From contig SPJS01000200.1 in NCBI GenBank assembly GCA_006844705.1, positions 1 through 64,000 of the forward strand: DNA of 64,000 nucleotides, in the 5' to 3' direction. This DNA comes from Methylococcaceae bacterium. Its GTDB lineage: Bacteria > Pseudomonadota > Gammaproteobacteria > Methylococcales > Methylomonadaceae. This document shows positions 9,053-17,548 of this stretch, in pieces (the first letter of the stretch is position 1; the number at the start of each line of letters is the position of its first letter). The position numbers and the translations under genes were made by a program. The notes below the pieces were generated by a model. That model saw only the letters and a program-made list of their open reading frames with translations, was not told where the DNA came from and ran no database searches.

Positions 9053-10273
9053 TTAGCGTCCAAGGATTTTTGCAATCGCATCCTGCCAGAAATCAAGTGG
9101 TTCAACCAATGGGTTCATGCAGCTTGCATAGCCCTGATATTCAATTCCCAGAAAAACATCCTGGCGTAACCATTGATAGGCTACGGGGGATGAGTGTTTG
9201 AGTTGTTCAGGCAGGAGAATGTATTGCGCAATCAGCTCGGCCAGTTTTTCCTGCACGCGTCCGTTATAGCGTCCTTCATTGACTTCCCATAAATATTCAT
9301 AGGCTTCAAACCATTTGGAAGGCCACAGAGCAAGTCTTGCCTTTTTAATAATCGCCGAGGTGGCGGCGTCGGTTGATATTTTGCGATACCAATAAAAAAA
9401 GTACAGATCATCCTGACCATTCCAGAAATGAAAATTATCTATCGTATGGGCAAGTTCATGCATTAATATCGGCAGCCGAAAGTCGACCAGATATTTCAAG
9501 TTGATATCCCGGTACATGTTTCCATCACCGCCTTTATCAAACGCTTTGACGTTAAACTGGATCAGGTTTTGCCCGCTGAAGACCTGGGCGACTATTTCGT
9601 GCCCATAACCATTGCCGGGAATGAATTTGAGAGGGTATGTATTATCTGTCCACAAGCTGGTTTCATAATCAATCGGTTGGGCTTCCCTGGCAAAAGGCTG
9701 AATTTTTTCGGGTAGATTGGTAACTTCAGCTACGAAATCAGAAAGGGGCTTGGCATGGGAAATCGTGGTGCGAAGGTAGGCGGGAATTTTACGTATGCCT
9801 TTTTCAAACAAGCGCAGATGGTCTCTGTTGAATCGAGGCAAGTCATACCATTCGCTGTGTTTAATGATGGTGCGGGTATCATAAAACAAGGCCAGGGCGC
9901 GCAACGTGGCTTCCTGGTCATCGTCCCAGTAAAGTTGCAGTATACATAGCTCTGGTGTACGACTGATTTTGCACGCCTGTCGGAATGCGGCCAGGTCTTC
10001 AAGGTGAGACTGATTTTTGTGATCAGTTAATACAGCAATAGCCTGTTGTCGATGGTGAGGATTATTGAGTTCATAAAATTGAATGATTTCAAGCAACTCT
10101 GGAATCGATTTAAATCCGTTTTCACGGGTTGTGCACAACAGTTGATTGGATTGAGACAGGGTGAAAAAAAGGTTTTGGAACAGGCTGTTTTCGGCTAAAA
10201 CAGGGCGGCACAACAGGGAAGCAAAGAGGATGCTGGCAGCAGCTGAAGCATGTCCAGACAGGGGGTTATTCAT
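9053..10273 (-). CDS. Secreted HExxH protein of unknown family
   Basis: No family recognised. The start at ATG 10273 (MNNPLSGHASAAAS) gives 406 residues and a clear signal peptide ending near CRPVLA-EN; the start overlaps the bamD stop by 8 bases, implying translational coupling. HELAH at residues 272-276 is a zinc-metallopeptidase signature, and AELIAQYIL about 80 residues later offers a possible third ligand (Glu) as in gluzincins. Three cysteines occur in the N-terminal half. A periplasmic or outer-membrane peptidase is inferred. It could also be a catalytically dead relative. Confidence 0.75.
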   Translation of the reverse strand: MNNPLSGHASAAASILFASLLCRPVLAENSLFQNLFFTLSQSNQLLCTTRENGFKSIPELLEIIQFYELNNPHHRQQAIAVLTDHKNQSHLEDLAAFRQACKISRTPELCILQLYWDDDQEATLRALALFYDTRTIIKHSEWYDLPRFNRDHLRLFEKGIRKIPAYLRTTISHAKPLSDFVAEVTNLPEKIQPFAREAQPIDYETSLWTDNTYPLKFIPGNGYGHEIVAQVFSGQNLIQFNVKAFDKGGDGNMYRDINLKYLVDFRLPILMHELAHTIDNFHFWNGQDDLYFFYWYRKISTDAATSAIIKKARLALWPSKWFEAYEYLWEVNEGRYNGRVQEKLAELIAQYILLPEQLKHSSPVAYQWLRQDVFLGIEYQGYASCMNPLVEPLDFWQDAIAKILGR

Positions 10274-11102
10274 CCAGCGCAGTGAAGTCCCATATTTCTT
10301 CAAACAGGGTTTTATTCATACCGATTTTGGGCGGGCCGTCCGGAAAATTCAATTTATAAATACGCTCAGCATCTGCCGCCAAATCAGTCAAATTGAGTTT
10401 GGTATAAGCTTGTTGCATGGTTTTTAAGGCATAGGGAACAGCCGGGGTGCCTTGGTAGTCCCTGATAACATTGCCTGCCCGGTTGGCCGCAGCCATATAA
10501 GCGTTACGTTTCAAATAAAATCGGGCAACATGGATCTGATACATGGCCAGGTTGTTGCGTAATGCCGTCATTCGTTGCCTGGCATCATCGCCATATTGGC
10601 TGTTCGGAAAGCGGCGCAGTAATTCTGCAAAGTTATCATACGCATCCTTTGCATTGCCCGGATCACGTTGGGAAGAGTCTGTGGGCAAATAACGGTCAAG
10701 AAAGCCAATGCTGCGATTAAAATTCACCAGGCCTTTCAAATAATAGGCATAGTCAACATGCGGGTTGCGTGGGTGGATTTTGATAAAGCGTTCAACCGCG
10801 GCAATGGCTGCTTCCGGGTTGTCATTCTTGTAATAGGCGTAGGCGATATCCAGTTGAGTCTGGGCGGCATAATCACCAAACGGATAACGGGTTTCCAGGG
10901 TTTCGTAAAGTTCAATGGCCTTCTGATAATTAAACCCGGCCATAGCTTTTTGCGCATTTTCATACAGCTTCCTGGCATTCCAGTTGGTATAGTCGGTATC
11001 GGAGTCCGAGGTATCGAAGCCCAGGTCTTTTAATGTTTCACAGCCAGGCAGACTGAGACAGATCAAGCATAAAAACAGCAGTTTTGGTAAAACAGATCGC
11101 AT
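10266..11102 (-). CDS. bamD: Outer membrane assembly lipoprotein BamD
   Basis: Essential lipoprotein of the BAM complex that inserts outer-membrane beta-barrels. Lipobox LPGC at residues 18-21 (mature N-terminus Cys21), followed by TPR-like helices: NARKLYENAQKAM, KAIELYETLETRYPFG, AAIAAVERFIKIHP and NFAELLRRFPNSQYGDDARQRM. Length 278 is typical (E. coli 245). It is divergent from rluD, the usual arrangement in gammaproteobacteria. Its 3' end overlaps the HExxH gene, so the two probably form an operon. Confidence 0.96.
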   Translation of the reverse strand: MRSVLPKLLFLCLICLSLPGCETLKDLGFDTSDSDTDYTNWNARKLYENAQKAMAGFNYQKAIELYETLETRYPFGDYAAQTQLDIAYAYYKNDNPEAAIAAVERFIKIHPRNPHVDYAYYLKGLVNFNRSIGFLDRYLPTDSSQRDPGNAKDAYDNFAELLRRFPNSQYGDDARQRMTALRNNLAMYQIHVARFYLKRNAYMAAANRAGNVIRDYQGTPAVPYALKTMQQAYTKLNLTDLAADAERIYKLNFPDGPPKIGMNKTLFEEIWDFTALDE

Positions 11103-11246
11103 AAACAGGTTAAATCATTGTAAAATGGCAGGTTTTTCAGGATTTTCCTGCGGTTGGAAATTCCACGGTTAGAGCATATTGTAAAACATGCTTAATAGTC
11201 GCGGGAAGGTAAACCGACAATCAAATATTTTCTCTGAGTCCAGTTA

Positions 11247-12191
11247 ATGCCAATTTTAACAGAAACAGTCCCCGAAGAATGTGCGGGTATGCGTTTTGAT
11301 CAATGTCTTGCCGAAATATTTCCAGAATATTCAAGGCGTAAATTACAAAGCTGGATTAAGGCTGATCGGGTCAGGGTCGATGGTGAACTGCGCCGTCCAC
11401 GGGATAAGCTGGATGGGGGGGAATTTATAGCGCTGGATGCTGAAGCCGAAGTTGTTTTGGAATGTGAAGCAGAAGCCATTCCTTTGCAGATTGTGCATGA
11501 GGATGAGTCCATCATCATTGTTAACAAGCCTGCCGGATTGGTAGTGCACCCGGGCGCCGGTAACTGGTCAGGTACTTTGGTCAATGCGCTGTTACATCAT
11601 CAGGCGTCCTTGAATACGCTGCCTCGTGCCGGGATAGTGCATCGGCTGGATAAGGAAACCAGTGGTTTATTGATGATCGCGAAGACCTGGCAGGCGCATA
11701 ACAGCCTGACAAGCCAGTTACAGGAACGAACGATACACCGGGAATACCTGGCCCTGGTCAAGGGGTGGATGACGGCAGGAGGAACCGTAGATGAGCCGAT
11801 TGGGCGTCATCCTGTCGACCGTAAACGCAATACAGTGAGAGAGGATGGAAAACCTGCCGTTACCCATTACCGGCTGGAACAACGCTTTAAACGACACACG
11901 CTGGTGAGCGTCAAGCTTGAAACCGGGCGGACCCATCAGATACGTGTTCACATGGCGCATATAAAGTATCCGCTGGTCGGAGACCAGGTTTATGGGGGCC
12001 GGTTTCAAATGCCGGCAGGCTGTAACGAGGCATTGGCTGCCGCATTTAAAGCCTTCCAGCGTCAGGCGCTGCATGCGACAAAATTGGGATTGGAACACCC
12101 TGATACGGGTGAATACCTTGAATGGGAGCAGACGATGCCGGACGATATGCAACACCTGGTAGATTTACTGCAGGCCAATGAAGTGGATTAA
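11247..12191 (+). CDS. rluD: 23S rRNA pseudouridine(1911/1915/1917) synthase
   Basis: Modifies helix 69 of 23S rRNA. S4 RNA-binding domain at about 12-70 (MRFDQCLAEIFPEYSRRKLQSWI), then the catalytic domain with HRLDKETSGLLMIAKT (catalytic Asp in HRLDKETSG), GRTHQIRVHM and PLVGDQVYGG. 314 residues, normal length. Its end overlaps the pgeF start by 14 bases, giving the common rluD-pgeF operon opposite bamD. Confidence 0.97.
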   Translation: MPILTETVPEECAGMRFDQCLAEIFPEYSRRKLQSWIKADRVRVDGELRRPRDKLDGGEFIALDAEAEVVLECEAEAIPLQIVHEDESIIIVNKPAGLVVHPGAGNWSGTLVNALLHHQASLNTLPRAGIVHRLDKETSGLLMIAKTWQAHNSLTSQLQERTIHREYLALVKGWMTAGGTVDEPIGRHPVDRKRNTVREDGKPAVTHYRLEQRFKRHTLVSVKLETGRTHQIRVHMAHIKYPLVGDQVYGGRFQMPAGCNEALAAAFKAFQRQALHATKLGLEHPDTGEYLEWEQTMPDDMQHLVDLLQANEVD

Positions 12192-12900
12192 AGCTGACTG
12201 GCCTGCGCCAGCCAATGTCCATGCGCTGACCACCTTACGCAGTGGGGGCTATAGCCAGGGAGCATTTGACAGTTTTAATCTGGCCGCGCATGTTGGAGAT
12301 GATGATCACCATGTTTCTCATAACCGCCAGTTACTGAAGGATATTTTGGCGTTGCCTGCTGAGCCTTTGTGGTTAAATCAGATACACAGCCATCAGGTGG
12401 TTTCGGCAGATCAACAAACTTCAGCGGTTCAGGCGGATGCAGCGTTTAGCAACCTACCCGGCAAGGTGTGTGTGGTGATGACGGCGGACTGTTTACCGCT
12501 GCTGGTGACCACCGCAGACGGCCAGAGCATTGCGGCCATCCATGCCGGTTGGCGCGGATTGCTAGCCGGTGTCATTGAGCACACCCTGGCGGCGATGCCT
12601 GCGGGAGACAAGCTGGTATGGCTGGGCCCAGCCATAGGCCCAAAGCAATTTCAGGTAGGTGATGACGTCAGACAGGCCTTTGTGGAAAAAAATCCACAAT
12701 GGGCATCTGCGTTTCAACGGCAAAAGGAAGGCAAGTGGCTGATGGATATTTATTCGGCCGCGCGACAGATATTACATGAGAAAGGCATTCAGCGTGTTTT
12801 TGGTGGCAGGTTTTGTACGGTGAATGAATCAGACAGTTTTTTTTCCTATCGCAGGGATGGGAAGACCGGGCGTATGGCCAGTCTAATTTGGAGAGAATGA
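12178..12900 (+). CDS. pgeF: Polyphenol oxidase family / peptidoglycan editing factor PgeF
   Basis: YfiH/laccase-domain protein that in E. coli corrects wrongly incorporated residues in muropeptide precursors (older name: multicopper polyphenol oxidase). Metal ligands are seen in NQIHSHQV, TADCLPLLV and HAGWRGLLAGVIE, the H-C-H set of the family. 240 residues. Overlaps rluD at its 5' end and its TGA directly abuts the GTG start of the ZIP transporter gene. Confidence 0.95.
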   Translation: MKWIKADWPAPANVHALTTLRSGGYSQGAFDSFNLAAHVGDDDHHVSHNRQLLKDILALPAEPLWLNQIHSHQVVSADQQTSAVQADAAFSNLPGKVCVVMTADCLPLLVTTADGQSIAAIHAGWRGLLAGVIEHTLAAMPAGDKLVWLGPAIGPKQFQVGDDVRQAFVEKNPQWASAFQRQKEGKWLMDIYSAARQILHEKGIQRVFGGRFCTVNESDSFFSYRRDGKTGRMASLIWRE

Positions 12901-13776
12901 GTGGAGTTATTGGGATATATCATTGTATTTACAGCAATAGGTGGCGTGCTGAGTGTTCTCGCTGCCGGTATTTTTCTGGTGTTGCCAGAAAAACAGCAAC
13001 ATAGCGTATTGCCGCATGGGATCAGTTTTGCGATAGGTGCACTGTTGTCAGTTTCCTTTGTCGGTTTGATTCCTCATGCGTTTAGTCATGTGCCCGTCGG
13101 TGAAGTCAAATACCTTTCGATGACGGTACTGGTCGGCATCTTGTTGTTTTTTGTACTGGAAAAGTTACTGATCTGGCGCCATTGCCACTCTCACAGCTGT
13201 GAAGCACATGGTGAAGAAAGTCATCAGCATGGCCATGGGTCGCATCAGGATTTAAAGCGCGCGACCGGGACACTTATCGTGGTCGGGGACAGTATCCATA
13301 ATTTTGTTGATGGCATATTGATTGCTGCGGCTTTTTTGACAGATGTGAAGCTTGGCATTGTGACCAGCCTGGCTGTAGCGGCACATGAGATCCCGCAGGA
13401 AGTGGGCGATTTTGCCATATTACTGCATAGTGGGTACGCGCGAGGCAAAGCTCTCTTTTATAATATTCTGGCCAGTATGACAACGGTGTTGGGTGGTGTT
13501 TTAGCCTATTACAGCCTTGATCATATGCGTGATCAATTACCTTATTTTCTGGTCCTGGCGTCTTCCAGCTTTATCTATATTGCGGTTGCAGACCTGATTC
13601 CAACCCTGCATCAAAAAACGGAGATGAAAACGTCTTTGCAGCAGGTGTTTCTGATATTGTCAGGGGTATTCACTATCTATTTTTTGCATGGCCTGACACA
13701 TGGAGAAGCGCATGCTGTGGTGAACAATCATGCGATAGAATCTTCGGTACAACAAAAACATGCCGGGCATCAATAA
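12901..13776 (+). CDS. ZIP family metal transporter
   Basis: Inner-membrane divalent metal transporter of 291 residues. Several hydrophobic helices are visible, with a His-rich cytoplasmic-type loop (HCHSHSC then HQHGHGSH, residues about 97-118) between helices 3 and 4, and the ZIP signature helices HNFVDGILIAAAF and HEIPQEVGDFAILL. The GTG start follows the pgeF stop without a gap. Substrate (Zn, Fe or Mn) cannot be told. A second His-containing tail (HGEAHAVVNNH) precedes the C-terminus. Confidence 0.92.
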   Translation: MELLGYIIVFTAIGGVLSVLAAGIFLVLPEKQQHSVLPHGISFAIGALLSVSFVGLIPHAFSHVPVGEVKYLSMTVLVGILLFFVLEKLLIWRHCHSHSCEAHGEESHQHGHGSHQDLKRATGTLIVVGDSIHNFVDGILIAAAFLTDVKLGIVTSLAVAAHEIPQEVGDFAILLHSGYARGKALFYNILASMTTVLGGVLAYYSLDHMRDQLPYFLVLASSSFIYIAVADLIPTLHQKTEMKTSLQQVFLILSGVFTIYFLHGLTHGEAHAVVNNHAIESSVQQKHAGHQ

Positions 13777-13912
13777 ATCTCCCCGCATTATCCTCCGCAT
13801 ATAGATTTTAAATTGTACGTATCACCCTGAAATTGTTGTCGCATTGTTAATATTGTCGGGATTAGCCTGCTTGTTTTTTTATAACCGTTTGATTTTTTTA
13901 TAAAATTCAGAT

Positions 13913-13928
13913 TGGAGCAGGATTTGCT
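13913..13928 (+). promoter_or_regulatory. Sigma-54 (-24/-12) promoter of the flavodoxin gene
   Basis: TGGAGCAGGATTTGCT fits the sigma-54 pattern TGG-N10-TTGCW spacing, with GG and GC exactly 10 bases apart, 44 bases before the flavodoxin ATG. rpoN itself is at 31756. No perfect NifA enhancer site (TGT-N10-ACA) was found in the 200 bases upstream, so the activator is uncertain. Confidence 0.65.
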
Positions 13929-13971
13929 TATATTAAAAAAAGGGCGTTTTAAAACAATAAAGCAGGTGAGT

Positions 13972-14526
13972 ATGAACAAGATAGGCATTTTTTTTGGCAC
14001 TGATACCGGCAGTACCCGGCTGGTTGCAGAAAAAATATACAATGCTTTGGGCGAGGGTATCGCAGATCAACCCAAAAATGTTAATCAAACCAGGGTTAGT
14101 GAGTTTTTACTCTACGATGCTTACATCCTTGGGTTGCCTAGCTATGGTATCGGTGACCTGCCCGGCATACAAACCGGATGTATGGAAGCAAACTGGGCGG
14201 AATTTTTATACAAGTTAGATGATGTTGATTTAACAGGGCGACGCGCAGCGTTGTTTGGTTTGGGAAATCAGCAGCGTTATGCTGATCGCTTTGCCAGCTC
14301 AATGATCAAGTTATATCATCAGGTGTATGGACTGGGTGCGGATATTGTGGGTTCATGGAGTACCGAAGGGTATCAGTTTATTCATTCTGATGCCGTTGTT
14401 GATGGCCGCTTTGTTGGGTTGGCGCTGGATCACCGAAATCAATCACACTTAACGGATGAACGGGTGAATACGTGGTTGGCAGAGGTGACGCCCAGATTGT
14501 TACCAGATACGGCTGCAGCAGCCTGA
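13972..14526 (+). CDS. nifF: Long-chain flavodoxin, NifF-like
   Basis: FMN electron carrier of 184 residues. The phosphate-binding loop is FGTDTGSTR at residues 7-15; GLPSYGIGDLPG and LFGLGNQQRYADRF form the isoalloxazine loops of long-chain flavodoxins. SWSTEGYQF and VVDGRFVGLALDHRNQS closely follow the pattern of nitrogenase-donor flavodoxins. ATG 13972 is preceded by an AGGTGAG ribosome site; a longer frame from 13912 would start within the sigma-54 promoter. A two-gene unit with the LRV protein downstream supports a link to nitrogen fixation, though no nif structural gene is in the window. Confidence 0.85.
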   Translation: MNKIGIFFGTDTGSTRLVAEKIYNALGEGIADQPKNVNQTRVSEFLLYDAYILGLPSYGIGDLPGIQTGCMEANWAEFLYKLDDVDLTGRRAALFGLGNQQRYADRFASSMIKLYHQVYGLGADIVGSWSTEGYQFIHSDAVVDGRFVGLALDHRNQSHLTDERVNTWLAEVTPRLLPDTAAAA

Positions 14527-14527
14527 T

Positions 14528-15286
14528 ATGGACATACCCATGCAAACCCCTGCTGATAAGGATATGACACCGACAGCAGACTGTAATCAATGTCGTTACA
14601 AAGACAGCTTGCTTGCAGCACAACGTTGCAAACCGGGCGACTGCTGCGTCGTTGCGGAAAGTGGCCGTCAGATCGACCGTTTTTTTCGAAACAATCCCGG
14701 TTTTGCAGAAGAGTATATCGAAGACAGTTTTTGGGAACGTCGTGCAATAGCAGCTCGTTATCTTGCGACAAATAAATTACGTCCTTTGTTGAATGATCCG
14801 GATGAAGCCGTGCGTCGGGTGCTGGCCTATCGTGTGCCGCTAGAATGGTTACCGGAATTAATGCGCGACAGTGATAGAGAAGTGAGGATTACTGTTGCTG
14901 ACAGATTACCGGAAGATCAGTTGGAGCATATGGCCGAGGATAAAGATTATCTGGTCAGAGTGTATGTTGCGCGGCGGATGCCTGTAGGTCGTCTGTTTCG
15001 CCTGGTGACTGATCAGGACGACCAGGTGCGACGCACTGTAGCTGAACGCATTCCAACGGTCAGCCTGGGCTTGATGGTGAACGATACAGAAGTGGAAATT
15101 CGCAGGATTATTGCGCGGCGCATGGACGCAGCGGATTTGGCGTTAATCAGCCAAGACCCTGACTGGACAGTACGCTATGAAGTTGCTCTGCGTGCTGAGA
15201 CTGAGTTATTACAGCACATGCAACATGACGAGGATGAAGAGGTGCAACGCCTTGTTCAGGAGCGTATGGCCCACATGGACACCTGA
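14528..15286 (+). CDS. 4Fe-4S leucine-rich-repeat-variant (LRV) protein
   Basis: A 252-residue protein with an N-terminal cysteine cluster (CNQC, then C-KPGDCC about a dozen residues later) that would bind a [4Fe-4S] cluster. It is followed by about seven LRV repeats of about 24 residues, each with an RRxxAxR(L/M/I)P-like core (VRRVLAYRVP, VRITVADRLP, VRVYVARRMP, VRRTVAERIP, IRRIIARRM). The Azotobacter vinelandii LRV protein of the same design is encoded with nif genes. It begins one base after the flavodoxin stop. Function is not established; a role in nitrogenase support is inferred from context. Confidence 0.88.
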   Translation: MDIPMQTPADKDMTPTADCNQCRYKDSLLAAQRCKPGDCCVVAESGRQIDRFFRNNPGFAEEYIEDSFWERRAIAARYLATNKLRPLLNDPDEAVRRVLAYRVPLEWLPELMRDSDREVRITVADRLPEDQLEHMAEDKDYLVRVYVARRMPVGRLFRLVTDQDDQVRRTVAERIPTVSLGLMVNDTEVEIRRIIARRMDAADLALISQDPDWTVRYEVALRAETELLQHMQHDEDEEVQRLVQERMAHMDT

Positions 15287-15513
15287 GACGCTGTGCTGAT
15301 GAACCCATAGGTAGGTTGAAAAGAAATAAAGAAGCCAAAAGCAGGCCGTTATGGATAAAAGGGACTAATTTTGAGCGAAGCCTGAACATCATAGGATGAG
15401 AGCTTCAGCCGGGTCTGTTTTCATTAGACTTAAACCCATGGTGGTAGCAATATAGCGGGTAGCGCGTGACATAATGTCAGGTGATGGTTAGGGTTGCAGT
15501 GAGCACCGGGTTT

Positions 15514-15954
15514 CTATTGGCAAATATATTTCAGAATTTCAACGACTTCTTCAGGAGATTGAGTCACAGCCAAGGCCGCGGCGTCAACTTCTTTTAACGG
15601 GTGGGTTAACTCCGGGGCGTGCATGACTATTAATGGAATGCCAAGGCCGCTGGCGATTCCGGCATCAAAGGCGGCATTCCACTGTTTGTATTTGTCACCA
15701 AATCTGACAATGACGATGTCTGACCGACTGAGATAGCTATTGGTTCGCAAAGCGTTAATTTTGGCAGATTTATGATCTTTCCAGAATGAATTAGATTCAG
15801 CGCCGAGGATGTTGTCGCCGACATTGTCACTGGTATCGTGGTCAAGTATTGGGGATAACACTGTAATATCAAGTGCGTGTTCGTTTATTCCATTGATGAT
15901 GTGGTCACGCCAGTCGGTATGAATTTCGCCCGAGAGATAAATTGTATATGACAT
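15514..15954 (-). CDS. YtoQ family protein
   Basis: A 146-residue protein matching the YtoQ family in length and in its SGEIHTDWRD, NVGDNILGAESNSFWKDHKSAKINALRT and RFGDKYKQWNAAFDAG segments. The fold resembles nucleoside 2-deoxyribosyltransferase-like domains, but no activity is established. It is convergent with the flavodoxin-LRV pair; the 227-bp gap holds no clear terminator, only an inverted repeat TGACATAATGTCA at 15467-15479. Divergent from the DUF1820 gene. Confidence 0.85.
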   Translation of the reverse strand: MSYTIYLSGEIHTDWRDHIINGINEHALDITVLSPILDHDTSDNVGDNILGAESNSFWKDHKSAKINALRTNSYLSRSDIVIVRFGDKYKQWNAAFDAGIASGLGIPLIVMHAPELTHPLKEVDAAALAVTQSPEEVVEILKYICQ

Positions 15955-16016
15955 AAATATAAGAGAGCGGATTAAGATAGAATAAGGGGTTTACATTGTA
16001 GCAATTGAAAAACTGA

Positions 16017-16355
16017 ATGTCTGACAGAAATATTTACAGAGTCATTTTTATTAATCAGAACAAGGTCTATGAAATATATGCCAAAAGTGTTTATCAGGGA
16101 GATCTATACGGTTTTGTGATTATTGAGGATTTTATCTTTGGGGAGCGTTCTGAGATCGTAATTGATCCTTCAGAAGATAAGATCAGGACGGAATTTGAAG
16201 GGGTGCAACGTTCATTTGTTCCCATGCATGAGGTGATTAGAATCGATCAGGTCAAACGCAGTGGAACAGCCAAGATTATTGACAATATTGAAGGGAATCG
16301 GGGGACCTCAAATGTGGCATCTCTTTACCCTGCAGGGTCTAAAAAACAGGAATAA
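16017..16355 (+). CDS. DUF1820 family protein
   Basis: Small 112-residue protein of DUF1820, found in many gammaproteobacteria. The conserved segment runs NIYRVIFINQNKVYEIYAK, GFVIIEDFIFGE and FEGVQRSFVPMHEVIRIDQV. Function is unknown. The last 35 residues are polar and probably disordered. It is convergent with sspB, four bases apart. Confidence 0.87.
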   Translation: MSDRNIYRVIFINQNKVYEIYAKSVYQGDLYGFVIIEDFIFGERSEIVIDPSEDKIRTEFEGVQRSFVPMHEVIRIDQVKRSGTAKIIDNIEGNRGTSNVASLYPAGSKKQE

Positions 16356-16359
16356 ATGT

Positions 16360-16737
16360 TTACTTAACTACGCGTAGATTCGGTTTGTTATTATCTGGCG
16401 GTGTGGGGGGGGTATCGTTATCATCAAGGTCGTCTTGATCGAAGACCATGCCCTTCCCGTTTTCCTTGGCATAGATGGCCAGGATGGATTTGATAGGTGC
16501 GACCACATGTAAAGGGTCGCCGGAAAAACGTGCATTAAATTCAATGTGTTCATTGCCCAGCGTCAGCCCCTGGATCGCTTCTGGCCTTATATTTAACACG
16601 ATGCGACCATCTTCAATATATTTTTCCGGCAGGACAGTTTCACTTTCTTCCGCATTTACCAGTAAATGCGGGGTCAGGTTGTTATCGATGATCCATTCAT
16701 ATATTGAACGGATCAAATAGGGTTTGAGAGGAGTCAT
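16360..16737 (-). CDS. sspB: ClpXP protease specificity-enhancing factor SspB
   Basis: Adaptor that delivers ssrA-tagged proteins to ClpXP. The substrate-binding domain is seen in KPYLIRSIYEWIIDNNLTPHLLV, LNIRPEAIQGL and IEFNARFSG. After an acidic linker the C-terminal ClpX-binding tail reads NLRVVK, the family's LRVVK motif. 125 residues. The start overlaps the sspA stop (ATGA), so the pair is coupled. Confidence 0.96.
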   Translation of the reverse strand: MTPLKPYLIRSIYEWIIDNNLTPHLLVNAEESETVLPEKYIEDGRIVLNIRPEAIQGLTLGNEHIEFNARFSGDPLHVVAPIKSILAIYAKENGKGMVFDQDDLDDNDTPPTPPDNNKPNLRVVK

Positions 16738-17336
16738 ACTGAGTCCATCAATTGTTTTTCAGCCGGGCTTAACGAATTCTGGAAAGCATTACGGGAAAAA
16801 ACCCGATTGGAATAAGCGGTAATCCCTTTGCCCAAAGATGGGATTTCAATGCCTATTGACCCCAGTCGCCATAATAATGGCGCCAGCGCACAGTCAATCA
16901 GGGAGTATTCGTCACTCATGAAATAATCTTGTGCGTCAAAGATAGGGGCCGCGGCGATCAGGCTTTCACGCAGCATTTTTTTTGCACGCGCCGCTTTTTT
17001 TTCTCCGGAATTAAGAATTTCATCATAGAGCTGATACCAGTCTTGATCGATACGTTTGATCAGCATTCTGGCATTGGCCCGCGAGACCGGATCCATTTGG
17101 TGCAGCGGAGGATGGGGAAAGCGCTCATCCAGATATTCCATGATGATTCTTGAATCATACAAAACGAGGTTTCGTTCAATCAGAGTGGGAGAAGAGCCAT
17201 TAGGATTTAGTTCAAGTAGTTCTTCAGGAGGCTCATTGATGTCAAAGTATTCAACATTACAGGTGACGCCTTTTTCATGGAGCACTAGTCTGGCACAGTG
17301 GCTTAACGCGCAATCAGGAGAAGAATATAGGGTCAT
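16734..17336 (-). CDS. sspA: Stringent starvation protein A
   Basis: Glutathione-S-transferase-fold RNA-polymerase-associated protein; in E. coli it affects stationary-phase and acid-stress transcription and binds RNA polymerase. GST N-domain: MTLYSSPDCALSHCARLVL, NPNGSSPTLIERNLVLYDSRIIMEYLDERFP. The PHPPLHQMDP region corresponds to the conserved surface pocket. 200 residues. Upstream gene of sspA-sspB, following the petABC operon in the same direction after a strong terminator. Confidence 0.95.
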   Translation of the reverse strand: MTLYSSPDCALSHCARLVLHEKGVTCNVEYFDINEPPEELLELNPNGSSPTLIERNLVLYDSRIIMEYLDERFPHPPLHQMDPVSRANARMLIKRIDQDWYQLYDEILNSGEKKAARAKKMLRESLIAAAPIFDAQDYFMSDEYSLIDCALAPLLWRLGSIGIEIPSLGKGITAYSNRVFSRNAFQNSLSPAEKQLMDSV

Positions 17337-17511
17337 AACAGATAGGCAAGCGGTGAATCAGTCTCTAAGTAAAACATAATTTGAATGATAATCATGCAAA
17401 AAGCGGGGGAATTATAACACGGTTATTACAAGCGAAAGGAGAAGCTATAAAATTTGATGTATAAACACCTTGGTTTGTGGAGGGATCGTTAAACAGAAGG
17501 GAAGAAAAATG

Positions 17512-17540
17512 GCGCGGATAGGTGATCTGGCTATCCGCGC
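17512..17540 (-). terminator. Rho-independent terminator after petABC
   Basis: GCGCGGATAG (17512-17521) pairs perfectly with CTATCCGCGC (17531-17540). On the minus strand the hairpin is followed by CATTTTTCTTCC. It lies 8 bases beyond the petC stop. Confidence 0.85.
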
Positions 17541-17548
17541 GCAAAGGA

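Noticed and set aside
11718-12155. 145-codon minus-strand frame over rluD
   Set aside because: Lies entirely within rluD and has no recognisable features.
13777-13912. NifA upstream activator site TGT-N10-ACA before the flavodoxin promoter
   Set aside because: No exact match found on inspection; only near misses such as TGT-N10-ATA.
15287-15513. Terminator or small gene between the LRV gene and ytoQ
   Set aside because: Only a short TGACATAATGTCA palindrome is present; no stem with T-run or conserved frame.
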